A stretch of 64,000 nt of DNA from Halopelagius longus (GCF_900100875.1 NZ_FNKQ01000002.1:496001-560000); one strand, 5' to 3'. Positions 17,913-27,175 are shown, counted from the first letter of the stretch. Program-made: numbers and translations. The notes: generated by a model not told the origin, from the letters alone.

Positions 17913-17930
17913 TTACTATAATCATAGTAA
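17913..17930. promoter_or_regulatory. Perfect palindrome upstream of the uspA promoter
   Basis: TTACTAT-AATC-ATAGTAA is a perfect 7-bp inverted repeat with a 4-bp spacer. It ends 16 bp before the TTTAC box (17946-17950), which is itself 31 bp before the UspA start codon. The position fits an operator or activator site controlling the stress gene. Confidence 0.5.
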
Positions 17931-17976
17931 GTTCCCGAGAAGCTCTTTACGCCCCGGCGGTCATCGGGAAAACGAG

Positions 17977-18462
17977 ATGAGCGCAAACACGGCAGACCGC
18001 ACGGACGCGACGGGACTGGATACGGTTCTCCTCGGCATCGGCGGACGCGACGACGCCCGCGTCGACGCACTCGTCGACGCCGTCAGGGAGACGGCCGGAC
18101 CGACCGACGCGACGGTCGTCGTCGCGCACGTCTTCGACAAGGAGTCCTACAGGGACGCCGTCGAGCAGTTGCTCGACGCGGAGGGCGGAACCATCGAGCC
18201 CGACGAACTGGCGTCGCGGATGAGCCTCACCCGGGAGATTATCGAGCGGTTAGAGCGGGACGGCATCGACTGCGAACCCCGCGCGACGACCGGAACGAGC
18301 GGCGAGGGAATCGTCGAAATCGCGGAGGAAGTCGGAGCCGACCGGGTGGTCGTCGGCGGCCGTCAGCGGTCGCCGGCGGGCAAGGCGATATTCGGAAGCG
18401 TGGCCCAAGAAGTGATGCTCGAGGCTCCCTGCCCGGTGACGTTCGTTCGAAATCGGGAGTGA
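17977..18462 (+). CDS. Universal stress protein (UspA family)
   Basis: A 161-residue single-domain Usp protein. The ATP-binding motif is visible in VVVGGRQRSPAGKAIFGSVAQ, preceded by GTSGEGIVEIAEEVGADR, and the protein ends with the standard PCPVTFVR strand. Usp proteins bind ATP and help in stress survival; many haloarchaea carry dozens. A TTTAC box 31 bp upstream indicates a leaderless transcript, and a palindrome lies just before that box. Confidence 0.9.
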   Translation: MSANTADRTDATGLDTVLLGIGGRDDARVDALVDAVRETAGPTDATVVVAHVFDKESYRDAVEQLLDAEGGTIEPDELASRMSLTREIIERLERDGIDCEPRATTGTSGEGIVEIAEEVGADRVVVGGRQRSPAGKAIFGSVAQEVMLEAPCPVTFVRNRE

Positions 18463-18560
18463 GCGAGCCTCGGCCGTACGGTCGCCACTGAGAGCCACGG
18501 CACTGCTCCGTCTGGGAATCGAACCATATTTTTTACACACGAGCGAGTTACTATTCACAG

Positions 18561-19940
18561 ATGTCTACAGCTAGCATACGCGAGGTCGTACGCGGCGACG
18601 GCGACCGGTTCGTCTACGTCGTCTCCGCGTTGGCCGCCCTCAACGGGCTTTTGTTCGGATTCGACACCGGCATCATCTCGGGTGCGTTCCTGTTCATCCA
18701 AGACACCTTCACGATGTCCCCCCTCGTCGAGGGGATCATCGTCAGCGGAGCGATGGCCGGTGCGGCCGCCGGCGCGGCCGTCGGCGGGCAGTTGGCGGAC
18801 AGAATCGGACGGCGGCGACTCATCCTCCTGTCGTCGGTCGTCTTCTTCGTCGGTTCGTTCACCATGGCCGTGGCTCCGAACGTCCCCGTGTTGGTCGCCG
18901 GGCGACTGATAGACGGCGTGGCCATCGGCTTCGCCTCCATCGTCGGCCCCCTGTACATCTCCGAAATCGCCCCGCCGAGCATCCGCGGGGCGCTCACGTC
19001 TTTGAACCAACTCATGGTGACCACGGGCATCCTCATCTCGTACTTCGTCAACTTCGCGTTCGCCGACGCGGGCGCGTGGCGCTGGATGCTCGGCGCCGGG
19101 ATGGTTCCGGCCGTCGTGCTCGCCGTCGGAATGCTGAAGATGCCCGAGAGCCCGCGTTGGCTCTTCGAACACGGCCGGCGGGACGAGGCGCGGGCCGTCC
19201 TCGAACGGACCCGCGACGAGGGCGTCGACACCGAACTCGACGAAATCGAAGAGACCGTGAACAAGCAGTCCGACAGCGGACTCCGGGACCTGTTGGAACC
19301 GTGGCTCCGCCCGGCGCTGGTCGTCGGTCTGGGACTCGCCGTCCTCCAGCAGATAACCGGCATCAACGCGGTCATCTACTACGCCCCCACCATCCTCGAA
19401 TCGACCGGCTTCGGCGGCGTCACGTCCATCCTCGCGACGGTCGGCATCGGGACCATCAACGTGGTGATGACCGTCGTCGCGATCGCCTTGGTGGACCGCG
19501 TCGGCCGGCGGCGACTGCTCCTCGTCGGGGTCGGCGGGATGGTCGTCACGCTCGCCATCCTCGGGACGGTGTTCTACCTCCCCGGGTTCGGCGACGTGCT
19601 CGGAATCGTGGCGACGATCAGCCTGATGCTGTTCGTGGCGTTCTTCGCCATCGGGCTCGGTCCCGTGTTCTGGCTGCTCATCTCCGAAATCTACCCGCTC
19701 GCCGTCCGCGGGTCCGCCATGGGGGTCGTCACCGTCGCCAACTGGGGCGCGAACCTCCTCGTGTCGCTGGCGTTCCCCGTCCTGCGGGCCAGCATCGGGA
19801 CGCCCTCGACGTTCGGGCTGTTCGGCTTCTTTAGTCTGGTCGGACTGGTGTTCGTCCACCGGTTCGTCCCCGAGACGAAGGGCCGGACGCTCGAAGCGAT
19901 AGAGACCGACCTCCGGGACAACGTCTCGCTGTTGGACTGA
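18561..19940 (+). CDS. Sugar porter family MFS transporter
   Basis: A 459-residue, 12-helix sugar:proton symporter or facilitator. Family signatures are intact: FGFDTGIISGAF in helix 1, ADRIGRRR after helix 2, PESPRWLFE after helix 6, QQITGINAVIYYAPT in helix 7, VDRVGRRRLLL and PETKGRTLE at the end. The exact sugar is unknown. A TTTTTTAC box about 30 bp before the ATG suggests a leaderless message. Its end faces the Dyp-like gene across a terminator. Confidence 0.92.
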   Translation: MSTASIREVVRGDGDRFVYVVSALAALNGLLFGFDTGIISGAFLFIQDTFTMSPLVEGIIVSGAMAGAAAGAAVGGQLADRIGRRRLILLSSVVFFVGSFTMAVAPNVPVLVAGRLIDGVAIGFASIVGPLYISEIAPPSIRGALTSLNQLMVTTGILISYFVNFAFADAGAWRWMLGAGMVPAVVLAVGMLKMPESPRWLFEHGRRDEARAVLERTRDEGVDTELDEIEETVNKQSDSGLRDLLEPWLRPALVVGLGLAVLQQITGINAVIYYAPTILESTGFGGVTSILATVGIGTINVVMTVVAIALVDRVGRRRLLLVGVGGMVVTLAILGTVFYLPGFGDVLGIVATISLMLFVAFFAIGLGPVFWLLISEIYPLAVRGSAMGVVTVANWGANLLVSLAFPVLRASIGTPSTFGLFGFFSLVGLVFVHRFVPETKGRTLEAIETDLRDNVSLLD

Positions 19941-19959
19941 GTCGGGTCGACTCTTTTTT
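19940..19959 (+). terminator. Hairpin plus T6 terminator
   Basis: AGTCG-GGT-CGACT at 19940-19952 is followed by TTTTTT at 19954-19959. It sits in the 39-bp gap between two convergent genes and probably ends the sugar porter transcript. Confidence 0.55.
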
Positions 19960-19979
19960 CGCGCTCTCGGCCGGACTCC

Positions 19980-21293
19980 TCACCCGTCGAGTCCGGGCAC
20001 CTCGCCCGTCGGCGTCGGGAGCGACCGGAGTTCCCGCGGCGGGACGAGGAAGTTCCCCCGCCGTTTCACGAAGATGTACTCCAAGATGCCGTTGTTCACT
20101 CGCTGACGGATGGTGGGGATGTCCGTCAGGTCCTCGCCGTTCATCGCCGCCCGCACCTCCTCGAAGTCGGTGATTCGGCGCTGGAGCGTCGGGAAGTGGA
20201 GGCTGGCGGTGTTGTCGTCGGTGGACTCGACGTGTCGGCGCAGGATGCGGACGTTCCCCTCCTCGTCGCGGTTCGCCCGCGCGGCCTTCTGGGCGTGGCC
20301 GACGCGGCCGAACTCCATCGCGTGGTCGCGGATGGCGTCGCGTATCTCCGCTGTCACGCCGCTGTCGTTCCCGAGGTTGTCGCCGACGCCCTCCACGAGT
20401 CCCTTCTCGGCGTGGACGGGCGAGAACATCTCCGAGACCCGTTGGTCGAAGTTCTGTTCGACGTACCAGTCCTGCAGGCGTTGGCGGACGTTCGAGACGT
20501 GCTTCGTCGTCCCGCCCGAGAACGGCCCCTCCCGGATCGTGACGTAGTCTTCGGTCGCTTGCGTCTTCGCGAACCCGGCTTTGAAGCCCATGAACAGCGG
20601 TGACTCCTCCGGGACGGGGTTCGTGTCGGGGATCCCCTTCAGGCCGTCCTGCCTCTCGGCGGGCATCCCCGGCCCGACGAACCCGGTCCGGCGGGCATCG
20701 ACGTCGAACACGTCCGTCAGCGCCGCCCGCATCTCGACGCCGTTTGCCGTCTCCGACTCCCCGCGGAGGGCTTGTTCGGCTTCGAGAACCGCGTCCGCGC
20801 GGTCGGAGGCGAGGTGGACGAGCGCGTCCTGTCGGTCGAACTCCGGCGTCTCGAACGACGAGAGCGCGCGCGGTTCCGGCAAGTCGACGCTCTCCGGCAG
20901 GGAGTCTTCGAACCGCGAGAAGTACCGCGGCGAGTAGGCGACCGAGTAGATGACGCCCTCGTTGCTCCGTTCGTACGCCTCGTCGACGGTCGCGAGGGCG
21001 GACTCGACGGTCCGTCGGTCGTCGTCGCTCGGCGGCGCGTCGCCCGGGAGCGTCAGGTAGAGAAACACCTGATGGCGCGGCAGTTCCACGTTGCCGTCGT
21101 CGTCCCGTCGGACGAAGTCGTTCCACGCGTGCTGTCTGGACGGGAGCGACCCGGGGTCGGTCGTCCCCGTCGGAATCGGCGCTTCGTTTTCCTCCTCGGC
21201 GCGGTTCATGCAGGCCGAGAGCGCGGTCGCTCCGCCGACGGCGACGGCGGCCTTCATAAACTCCCGTCTGGACGCTCCGCCTCCGTCGAACAT
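19980..21293 (-). CDS. Dyp-type peroxidase-like Tat lipoprotein
   Basis: A 437-residue exported protein. The N terminus carries RREFMK and a lipobox ending at Cys28 (ALSAC). Near the C terminus the block VGHAQKAARAN, ILRRHVESTDDNTASLHF and LQRRITDFE follows the pattern of Dyp peroxidases, where the histidine is the proximal heme ligand. A TTTTTT box lies about 30 bp before the ATG at 21293, so I use that start; an upstream ATG at 21338 would bury the Tat signal. The distal GxxDG motif is not obvious, so heme binding is likely but peroxidase activity is less certain. Confidence 0.72.
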   Translation of the reverse strand: MFDGGGASRREFMKAAVAVGGATALSACMNRAEEENEAPIPTGTTDPGSLPSRQHAWNDFVRRDDDGNVELPRHQVFLYLTLPGDAPPSDDDRRTVESALATVDEAYERSNEGVIYSVAYSPRYFSRFEDSLPESVDLPEPRALSSFETPEFDRQDALVHLASDRADAVLEAEQALRGESETANGVEMRAALTDVFDVDARRTGFVGPGMPAERQDGLKGIPDTNPVPEESPLFMGFKAGFAKTQATEDYVTIREGPFSGGTTKHVSNVRQRLQDWYVEQNFDQRVSEMFSPVHAEKGLVEGVGDNLGNDSGVTAEIRDAIRDHAMEFGRVGHAQKAARANRDEEGNVRILRRHVESTDDNTASLHFPTLQRRITDFEEVRAAMNGEDLTDIPTIRQRVNNGILEYIFVKRRGNFLVPPRELRSLPTPTGEVPGLDG

Positions 21294-21384
21294 ACCCCGG
21301 CTAGGCGTCTGCGGAAAAAAGGGGTTCTGGTGCGGCACGCGAATACAACGACTCGCTTTTGTCCGACGACGCTAAGTGATCTGT

Positions 21385-22587
21385 ATGGACGGACGACGCG
21401 GCGAACGTGTGCGTCTGGCGCTCGCGGTGTGGGCGGTGTTGGTCTCGCAGGTGCTCGTCTACCCCGGCGTGTCCGACCTCGTCGTCGCCCTCGGCGGCGG
21501 CGGCGACGTGAACGCGGGCATGTGGTTCCTCGTCGCGGAGTTCGCGGCCTTCGTTCTCTTCGCCGGCGTCTGGGGCGCGGCCAGCGACGCACTCGGCCGC
21601 CGCAGACCGCTCGTCGTCCTCGGCGCAGTCGGCGGCGCGGGCGGCTATCTCCTCCTCGCGGCCGTCCCCTCCCTCGGACTCCCGTTCGCCGCGGTGCTTC
21701 TGATTCGCGCCCTCGGCGGCGCGATGACCATCGGCGCGTTCTCGCTTTCGATGACGGCGCTGGCGGACCTCGCGGGCGGCAACGGGCGCAACATGGGCGC
21801 GGCGGGCATCGCCATCGGCCTCGGGGCGGCGCTGGGGTCCGTCGTCGGCGGGCGACTCTCCGACGTCGACCCGCTGTATCCGCTGTACGGCGCGGCCGTC
21901 CTCCTCGTCGCCGCCGCCGCACTGGTCGCGACCATCCCCGACCGGACGCCCGACGGCGTCCGACTCCGCCTCGGCCCCGCGCTCTCGCGTCTGAGCGAGA
22001 AACCGGCGCTCGCAGTCCCGTACGCGTTCGGGTTCATCGACCGGATGACGGCGGGGTTCTTCGCCCTCGTCGGCGTCTACTACTTCCGGGAGACGTTCGG
22101 CCTCGACGCGTTCGGCGCGGGACTCGCGCTTTCGGCGTTCTTCTTCCCCTTCGCGCTGTTGCAGTACCCCGCGGGAGTCCTCTCTGACCGCGTCGGGCGG
22201 TTCGGTCCGGTCGTCGTCGGGTCGCTCTGCTTCGGGTTCGCCATCGTCGGCGTCGGACTCGCGCCGACGCTCGAACTCGCCGTCGCCGGGATGGTCGTCG
22301 TCGGCGTCTTCGGCGCACTCGTCTCCCCGGCGACGATGGCGCTCGTCACCGACGTGGCGTCGCCGGAGGAACGCGGGGCGGCCCTCGGGGGGTTCAACAT
22401 CTTCGGCAGTCTCGGCTTCCTCGCGGGGTTCGTCGTCGGCGGCGTCGCCACCAGCACCGCGGGCTACCTCGCGGCGTTCGTCACCGTCGGCTTCTCGGAA
22501 GTCGCCATCGCCGTCGTCGCCTCGCGGGCGGTCAGACGCCTCAGTCCGACGCCGACGGGCGGGGTGGCGTTCTCGGCAAACGACTGA
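21385..22587 (+). CDS. MFS transporter
   Basis: A 12-helix transporter of 400 residues with the loop 2-3 motif GAASDALGRRRPLVVLG and the corresponding C-half motif LSDRVGRFGPVVVGS. The pattern is that of drug:H+ antiporter-type MFS proteins, without a distinctive substrate signature. The ATG at 21385 is preferred over a GTG three codons upstream because a GCTTTTGTC box lies about 30 bp before it. It is divergent from the Dyp-like gene. Confidence 0.85.
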   Translation: MDGRRGERVRLALAVWAVLVSQVLVYPGVSDLVVALGGGGDVNAGMWFLVAEFAAFVLFAGVWGAASDALGRRRPLVVLGAVGGAGGYLLLAAVPSLGLPFAAVLLIRALGGAMTIGAFSLSMTALADLAGGNGRNMGAAGIAIGLGAALGSVVGGRLSDVDPLYPLYGAAVLLVAAAALVATIPDRTPDGVRLRLGPALSRLSEKPALAVPYAFGFIDRMTAGFFALVGVYYFRETFGLDAFGAGLALSAFFFPFALLQYPAGVLSDRVGRFGPVVVGSLCFGFAIVGVGLAPTLELAVAGMVVVGVFGALVSPATMALVTDVASPEERGAALGGFNIFGSLGFLAGFVVGGVATSTAGYLAAFVTVGFSEVAIAVVASRAVRRLSPTPTGGVAFSAND

Positions 22588-22643
22588 CCGCGGCTGCGCG
22601 GGCGGGAGGTGCAGCGCTCCCGTTTAAGTATTCGGCTCACAGG

Positions 22644-22690
22644 GCTTCAGGAAGCTCGTCCGTGGAGCGAAACTGCCTTCTCAGGAAGGC
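22644..22690 (+). promoter_or_regulatory. Two hairpins in the leader of the SPW-repeat gene
   Basis: A TTTAAG box at 22623-22628 predicts transcription starting near 22652, leaving about 85 nt before the ATG. Two related stems occur here: GCTTC-AG-GAAGC at 22644-22655 and GCCTTC-TCAG-GAAGGC at 22675-22690. They could be RNA hairpins or protein sites; the first overlaps the predicted start. Confidence 0.35.
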
Positions 22691-22737
22691 ATCGGACGCT
22701 TACCGATACTGCTCCAATGGTCGGTGGTGTCTATACA

Positions 22738-23184
22738 ATGAGTGAACGTGACAGAACGACAGCGGAGACGGCGACCGACTACGACCCGAACCCCGGCGAA
22801 CGCGGAAAGTGGCTCTCGGCCGTCATCGGCCTCCTCGGACTGTGGATGCTCGCGCAAGCCGTCCTCTTCGAACTCGCGGCCAGCCAGTTCTGGAACGACG
22901 TTCTCGTGGGTGCCCTGTTCCTCGTCGTCGGGGCGTACAACTACTATCGGCGGTCGAACGAGCGGATAGGCAACGTCGCGGCGGCCGCCGTCGCCGCGTT
23001 GGTCGGCCTGTGGCTAATCGTCGCGCCGTTCGTGCTCGGAGTCGACGCGGGCGCGACCGAGACGGCGAACGACCTCGGCTTCTGGAACGACGTGGTCGTC
23101 GGCCTCATCGCGGCCGTCATCGGCGGGTACAGCGCGTACAAAGCGCGTGACCGACGCGAGGACGTCCGCCGGACGGCGACCTGA
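22738..23184 (+). CDS. SPW-repeat membrane protein
   Basis: A 148-residue protein with four hydrophobic helices in two similar halves. Each half contains a SPW-repeat signature: SQFWNDVLVGALFLVVGAYN and FWNDVVVGLIAAVIGGYSAY. SPW proteins are integral membrane proteins of unknown function. The ATG at 22738 gives a charged N-terminal tail before the first half. Confidence 0.82.
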   Translation: MSERDRTTAETATDYDPNPGERGKWLSAVIGLLGLWMLAQAVLFELAASQFWNDVLVGALFLVVGAYNYYRRSNERIGNVAAAAVAALVGLWLIVAPFVLGVDAGATETANDLGFWNDVVVGLIAAVIGGYSAYKARDRREDVRRTAT

Positions 23185-23237
23185 CAGCGTAACGTCGACG
23201 CGGTGCCTGCAAACGCCGGGCGGCCCCCGATTCGGCC

Positions 23238-23540
23238 TCAGCGACCGTCCCGCGGTCGGTCGAGTTTCTTTCGTCGGTACGCCGCCACGTGGTACCGCGT
23301 GAGTATCACCGAGAACGCTACCGCGACCGCTCCGAACGCGGCGATGTAGGGGAGCGACCCGTCGTGCACGACGCCGTTGACGAACTGTAACGCCGAAAAC
23401 ACCGGGAGGCCGAACGTGAAGATGGCCGTCCGAGCGGGGAACTCGCGGGCCATCTCCAGAAACGCTTCCGCCTCGTCCGCTGACCGATTGTCAATCGAGC
23501 TCACGTCTGGGTTCGGTGAGTTCTCCCGAGAACCGGTCAT
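23238..23540 (-). CDS. Small two-helix membrane protein
   Basis: 100 residues: an acidic N-terminal part (residues 1-35), then helices around FTFGLPVFSALQFVNGVV and YIAAFGAVAVAFSVILTRY, and a basic tail (RRKKLDRPRDGR). No family signature is recognised. It lies just after an aldo/keto reductase gene on the same strand, 36 bp away. Confidence 0.6.
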   Translation of the reverse strand: MTGSRENSPNPDVSSIDNRSADEAEAFLEMAREFPARTAIFTFGLPVFSALQFVNGVVHDGSLPYIAAFGAVAVAFSVILTRYHVAAYRRKKLDRPRDGR

Positions 23541-23576
23541 AGTTCCTTCGAAACCCTTCGAGCGACGCGTCCGGTC

Positions 23577-24551
23577 TCAGTCGTGTCCGGAGACCCGGAC
23601 CGGTTCGTACGGCTCTTCGAGGTACTCCATATCCGACTCCGAAAGGTCGATATCGAGGGCTTCGACGGCGTCTTCGAGGTGTTCGACGCTCGTCGTCCCG
23701 ACGATGGGCGCGTCCACCCGGTCTTTGTGGAACAACCACGCGAGGCCTATCTGGGCCATCTTCACGCCCTTCTCTTCGGCCAGTTCCTGCACGCGTTCGT
23801 TCACCTCGCGGCCGCCGCCTTCGAGGTAGGGGTGGCCGTGGGCGTGTTCGTCGGACTCCCCGCGCGTGGTGGACCGCGCCTCCTCGTGGGGCCGGGCGAC
23901 CCACCCTCGCGCGAGGGGCGACCACGGGATGACGCCGACGTTCTCCTTCTCACAGAGGGGGAGCATCTCGCGTTCCTCCTCCCTGTAGAGGAGGTTGTAG
24001 TGGTTCTGCATCGTCGCGAACCGTTCGAGTCCGAGGCTCTCGGACGTGTGGAGGGCGTCGGCGAACTGGTAGGCCCACATCGACGAGGCGCCGACGTACC
24101 GCGCCTTCCCGCGGCGGACGGCGTCGTCCAACGCCCGGAGCGTCGTCTCCATCGGCGTGTCGTCGTCGTAGCGGTGAATCTGCAGGAGGTCCACGGTGTC
24201 CATCCCCAGCCTATCGAGCGAGTCGTCCAGCTCCTGTTCGATGGCCTTCCGGGAGAGGCCGCCCGAGTTGGGGTTCCCCTCGTCCATCTGGAAGTACACC
24301 TTCGTCGCCACCACCGCCTCGTCGCGGCGACCCTCCAACGCCTCGCCGAGGACGCGTTCGGACTCGCCCTCGGAGTACATGTTGGCGGTGTCGAAGAAGT
24401 TGATTCCGAGTTCGAGGGCGCGTTCGACGAGTTCCTTCCCCTCCTCCTCGTCTAGCACCCAGTCGCGCCAGTCGCTGGTTCCGAAACTCATGCAGCCGAG
24501 ACAGATCCTCGACACCTCCATCCCGGTGTCGCCGAGCGTCGTGTACTCCAT
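23577..24551 (-). CDS. Aldo/keto reductase
   Basis: A 324-residue NAD(P)H-dependent oxidoreductase with a TIM-barrel fold. The catalytic tetrad residues appear in NFFDTANMYSEGE (Asp, Tyr), VVATKVYF (Lys) and LLQIHRYDDDTP (His). The C-terminal cofactor segment reads APIVGTTSVEHLEDAVEAL. It resembles the large group related to potassium-channel beta subunits and YajO. The ATG at 24551 gives the canonical start MEYTTLGDTGMEVS. Confidence 0.9.
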   Translation of the reverse strand: MEYTTLGDTGMEVSRICLGCMSFGTSDWRDWVLDEEEGKELVERALELGINFFDTANMYSEGESERVLGEALEGRRDEAVVATKVYFQMDEGNPNSGGLSRKAIEQELDDSLDRLGMDTVDLLQIHRYDDDTPMETTLRALDDAVRRGKARYVGASSMWAYQFADALHTSESLGLERFATMQNHYNLLYREEEREMLPLCEKENVGVIPWSPLARGWVARPHEEARSTTRGESDEHAHGHPYLEGGGREVNERVQELAEEKGVKMAQIGLAWLFHKDRVDAPIVGTTSVEHLEDAVEALDIDLSESDMEYLEEPYEPVRVSGHD

Positions 24552-24715
24552 GTGTATCGCTACCGTCTCTCGCCGCGGCAAAGAAGTCACGGGAGGCGGT
24601 CCGGACCGCCGGAACCCTCGGGGAACGCCGGCCGTGTCCTCGGAGGGTGAGGCGGCGGGAAGCCGCCGCCTGAAAAAACACTAACGATTATTACGATTAT
24701 GTGCGACTAACTACC

Positions 24716-26371
24716 ATGACCGTAGAGTACGAGGCCGCGGTAGCATCGTTCGAGTGGGACGTACCCGCCGACTACAACCTCCCGGCGGTCGTCGAGTCGC
24801 ACGCGGACTCGTTCGACGACCGGGTGGCGCTTCGCTTCCGAGACGCCGGCGGCGTCCGCGAGGAACGGACGTACGGCGACTTGCGGCGGGACGCGAACCG
24901 CTTTGCGAACGCGTTGGAGGCGGCGGGCGTCGGTCCGGGCGACCGGGTGTTGCACCTCCTGCCGCGGCACCCGGACGTGTTCGCGATTCAACTCGGCGCT
25001 CTGAAGCGCGGCGCGTTGCTCGTCCCCTGTTCGTCGATGCTCAAACCGAAGGACATCGCCTATCGGGCGTCCGACTGCGAGGCGACGGCCGTCGTCGCCC
25101 ACGACTCTCTCGTCGGCATGGTCGACGCCGTCCGCGAGGAGACGCCCCTCTCGACGTTCGTCTGCGTCGGCGGCGCCCTCGACGGGTGGGACTCGTTCGA
25201 GGAATCGGTCGACGGACGGGCGGAGACGCACGACGGTCCGGAACTCCGCGCCGAGGACCCGATGTCCATCAACTACACGTCTGGGACGACGGGCCAACCG
25301 AAACCGGTGGTGCACCGCCACCGGTGGATGCGGTGTTTCGAACTCGTGAACGCGCCCTACTGGTGGGGCGTCACCGCGGACGGCGTCGTCGCGCCGGGGT
25401 TCGAGGGGTCCGACGCGCCGACCCTCGAAGACGAACTCCTCTGGGCGACGACCGGGACCGGGTGGGCGAAGTGGTTCTGGAGTCCCGTCGGCGTCGGACT
25501 CACGACGGGGGCGACGCAGTTGCTCTACGACGGCGAGTTTGACCCCGAGACGTTCCTCTCGGTGATGGCCGAGGAGGGCGTCACCCGCCTCTGCGCCGTC
25601 CCGACGCAGTACCGCATGTTCGCGCAGGCGGACCTCTCGGCGTACGACATCGACCTCCGCGCGGCCCTCTCCGCGGGCGAACCGCTGAACCGCGAACCCA
25701 TCGAGGCCCTCGAATCCGCGTTCGGCGTCACGCCGCGGGACGGGTACGGGCAGACGGAGACGGTGGCTCTCGTCTCGAACTACCCCGGAATCGACGTGAA
25801 GCCCGGCAGCATGGGGAAGCCGACGCCCGGCCTCGGCACGACGATACTCGACGACGAGGGAGAGGAACTCGGCGCGGGCGACATCGGCGAAATCGCCGTC
25901 CCCGTCGACTGTCCGGGCATCTTCGACGGCTACTTCGAACGCGAGGAGTTGGACCGCGAGACGTTCGCGGGCGAGTACTACCGGACGGGCGATTTGGCCT
26001 CCCGCGACGAGGACGGCTACTTCTTCTTCGAGGGGCGCGCCGACGACATCATCATCTCCGCGGGGTACCGCATCGGCCCGTTCGAGGTGGAGGACGCCCT
26101 CGTCTCGCACCCCTCGGTCGCCGAGGCGGCCGCCGTCGCCTCGCCGCACGAGGAACGCGGCGACGTGGTGAAGGCGTACATCGTCCTCGCGGACGGGTAC
26201 GACCCCTCCGACGAGTTAGCGACCGAGATTCAGGAGTTCACGAAGGAGGAGACGGCCCCGTACAAGTATCCGCGCCGGGTGGAGTTCGTCGAGGAACTCC
26301 CGAAGACATCCAGCGGAAAGATACGCCGCATCGAACTCCGAACCCAGGAGAAGGAGGCGTTCGGGCAGTAA
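24716..26371 (+). CDS. Acyl-CoA synthetase (AMP-forming)
   Basis: A 551-residue adenylate-forming enzyme that activates a carboxylic acid with ATP and joins it to CoA. Motifs in order are INYTSGTTGQPKPVVH (phosphate loop), DGYGQTETVAL, YYRTGDLASRDEDGYFFF, GRADDIIISAGYRIGPFEVE and KTSSGKIRR with the catalytic lysine. The pattern fits medium-chain or acetate/propionate-like synthetases. An AT-rich box ACGATTATTACG about 30 bp upstream supports the chosen ATG. Confidence 0.92.
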   Translation: MTVEYEAAVASFEWDVPADYNLPAVVESHADSFDDRVALRFRDAGGVREERTYGDLRRDANRFANALEAAGVGPGDRVLHLLPRHPDVFAIQLGALKRGALLVPCSSMLKPKDIAYRASDCEATAVVAHDSLVGMVDAVREETPLSTFVCVGGALDGWDSFEESVDGRAETHDGPELRAEDPMSINYTSGTTGQPKPVVHRHRWMRCFELVNAPYWWGVTADGVVAPGFEGSDAPTLEDELLWATTGTGWAKWFWSPVGVGLTTGATQLLYDGEFDPETFLSVMAEEGVTRLCAVPTQYRMFAQADLSAYDIDLRAALSAGEPLNREPIEALESAFGVTPRDGYGQTETVALVSNYPGIDVKPGSMGKPTPGLGTTILDDEGEELGAGDIGEIAVPVDCPGIFDGYFEREELDRETFAGEYYRTGDLASRDEDGYFFFEGRADDIIISAGYRIGPFEVEDALVSHPSVAEAAAVASPHEERGDVVKAYIVLADGYDPSDELATEIQEFTKEETAPYKYPRRVEFVEELPKTSSGKIRRIELRTQEKEAFGQ

Positions 26372-26404
26372 CCCCGGCTTCGACGGACCCGTCGCCGGCC
26401 GCGC

Positions 26405-27175
26405 CTACACGTGCGGTTCCGGCATCAGTTCCTCGAACTCCCGCGCGGCTAGCCACTCGCAGAGTTCGACGAGTTGGTCGCTCGCGGCCTCGAACATCTC
26501 CTCGCCCTTCTCCGCAGTCGCGTCCGTCTGGTCGCCGAGGACGCCGTTCGCCGTGTTGTCGGCGGCGTCGTAGAACGTCCGCGACCCGTACTTCACGGTC
26601 CCGGCCGCGTCGACGCTCGGAACCCCGCCGTCTCTGGCCTCCGTCAGTCGGTCGTCGTGGACCAACTCCGAGCGGAGGTACTGAATCATCGCCGTCTCCT
26701 TCGGCCCGCCGTGCGGCCCGTTCTGTTCGAAGAGGTCGTCGACGAGTTCGGGGATGCTCTCGTTCCACATCCACTCTATCGCGAACGCCGTCTCGTCCTC
26801 GCGGAGGCGCGCGCCCACCTCCCGGAGGTGCGGGACGTTCCCGCCGTGGGCGTTGACGTATATCACCCGGTCGATGCCGTGTTCGGTGAGGTTCCGCGTC
26901 AGCGATTCGACGTACTCTCGGAACACCCGCGGTTCGACCCACATCGTCCCGTGGAACTGCCGGTGGTGACCGCTGACGCCGACGTTTATCGTCGGCGTGC
27001 AGAGGTACCCCGTCCGGTCTGCGGCCTCCCGGGCGAACGCCTCCGCGATGAGGTGGTCAGTCGCCTCCGGGAGGTGCGGACCGTGCTGTTCCGTCGACCC
27101 GGTGGGAACCAGTGCGAGCGATTCTTCCTCGAAGTAGGCTTCGAGGTCCGGCCACGCTTCGTCTCCGAGGTACAT
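26405..27175 (-). CDS. Creatininase-family amidohydrolase
   Basis: A 256-residue metal-dependent amidohydrolase of the creatininase fold, with TGSTEQHGPHLPEATDHL, GHHRQFHGTM and YVNAHGGNVPHL carrying the metal-binding Glu, His and Asp residues. Family members include creatininase, the MftE peptidase and FAPy deformylase (ArfB), so the substrate is open. I use the ATG at 27175 because the upstream 18 residues carry no family pattern. Confidence 0.88.
   Translation of the reverse strand: MYLGDEAWPDLEAYFEEESLALVPTGSTEQHGPHLPEATDHLIAEAFAREAADRTGYLCTPTINVGVSGHHRQFHGTMWVEPRVFREYVESLTRNLTEHGIDRVIYVNAHGGNVPHLREVGARLREDETAFAIEWMWNESIPELVDDLFEQNGPHGGPKETAMIQYLRSELVHDDRLTEARDGGVPSVDAAGTVKYGSRTFYDAADNTANGVLGDQTDATAEKGEEMFEAASDQLVELCEWLAAREFEELMPEPHV

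Noticed and set aside
24707-26149. A 480-codon minus-strand frame opposite the acyl-CoA synthetase
   Set aside because: The plus strand holds all synthetase motifs in order; the opposite frame is compositionally a shadow.
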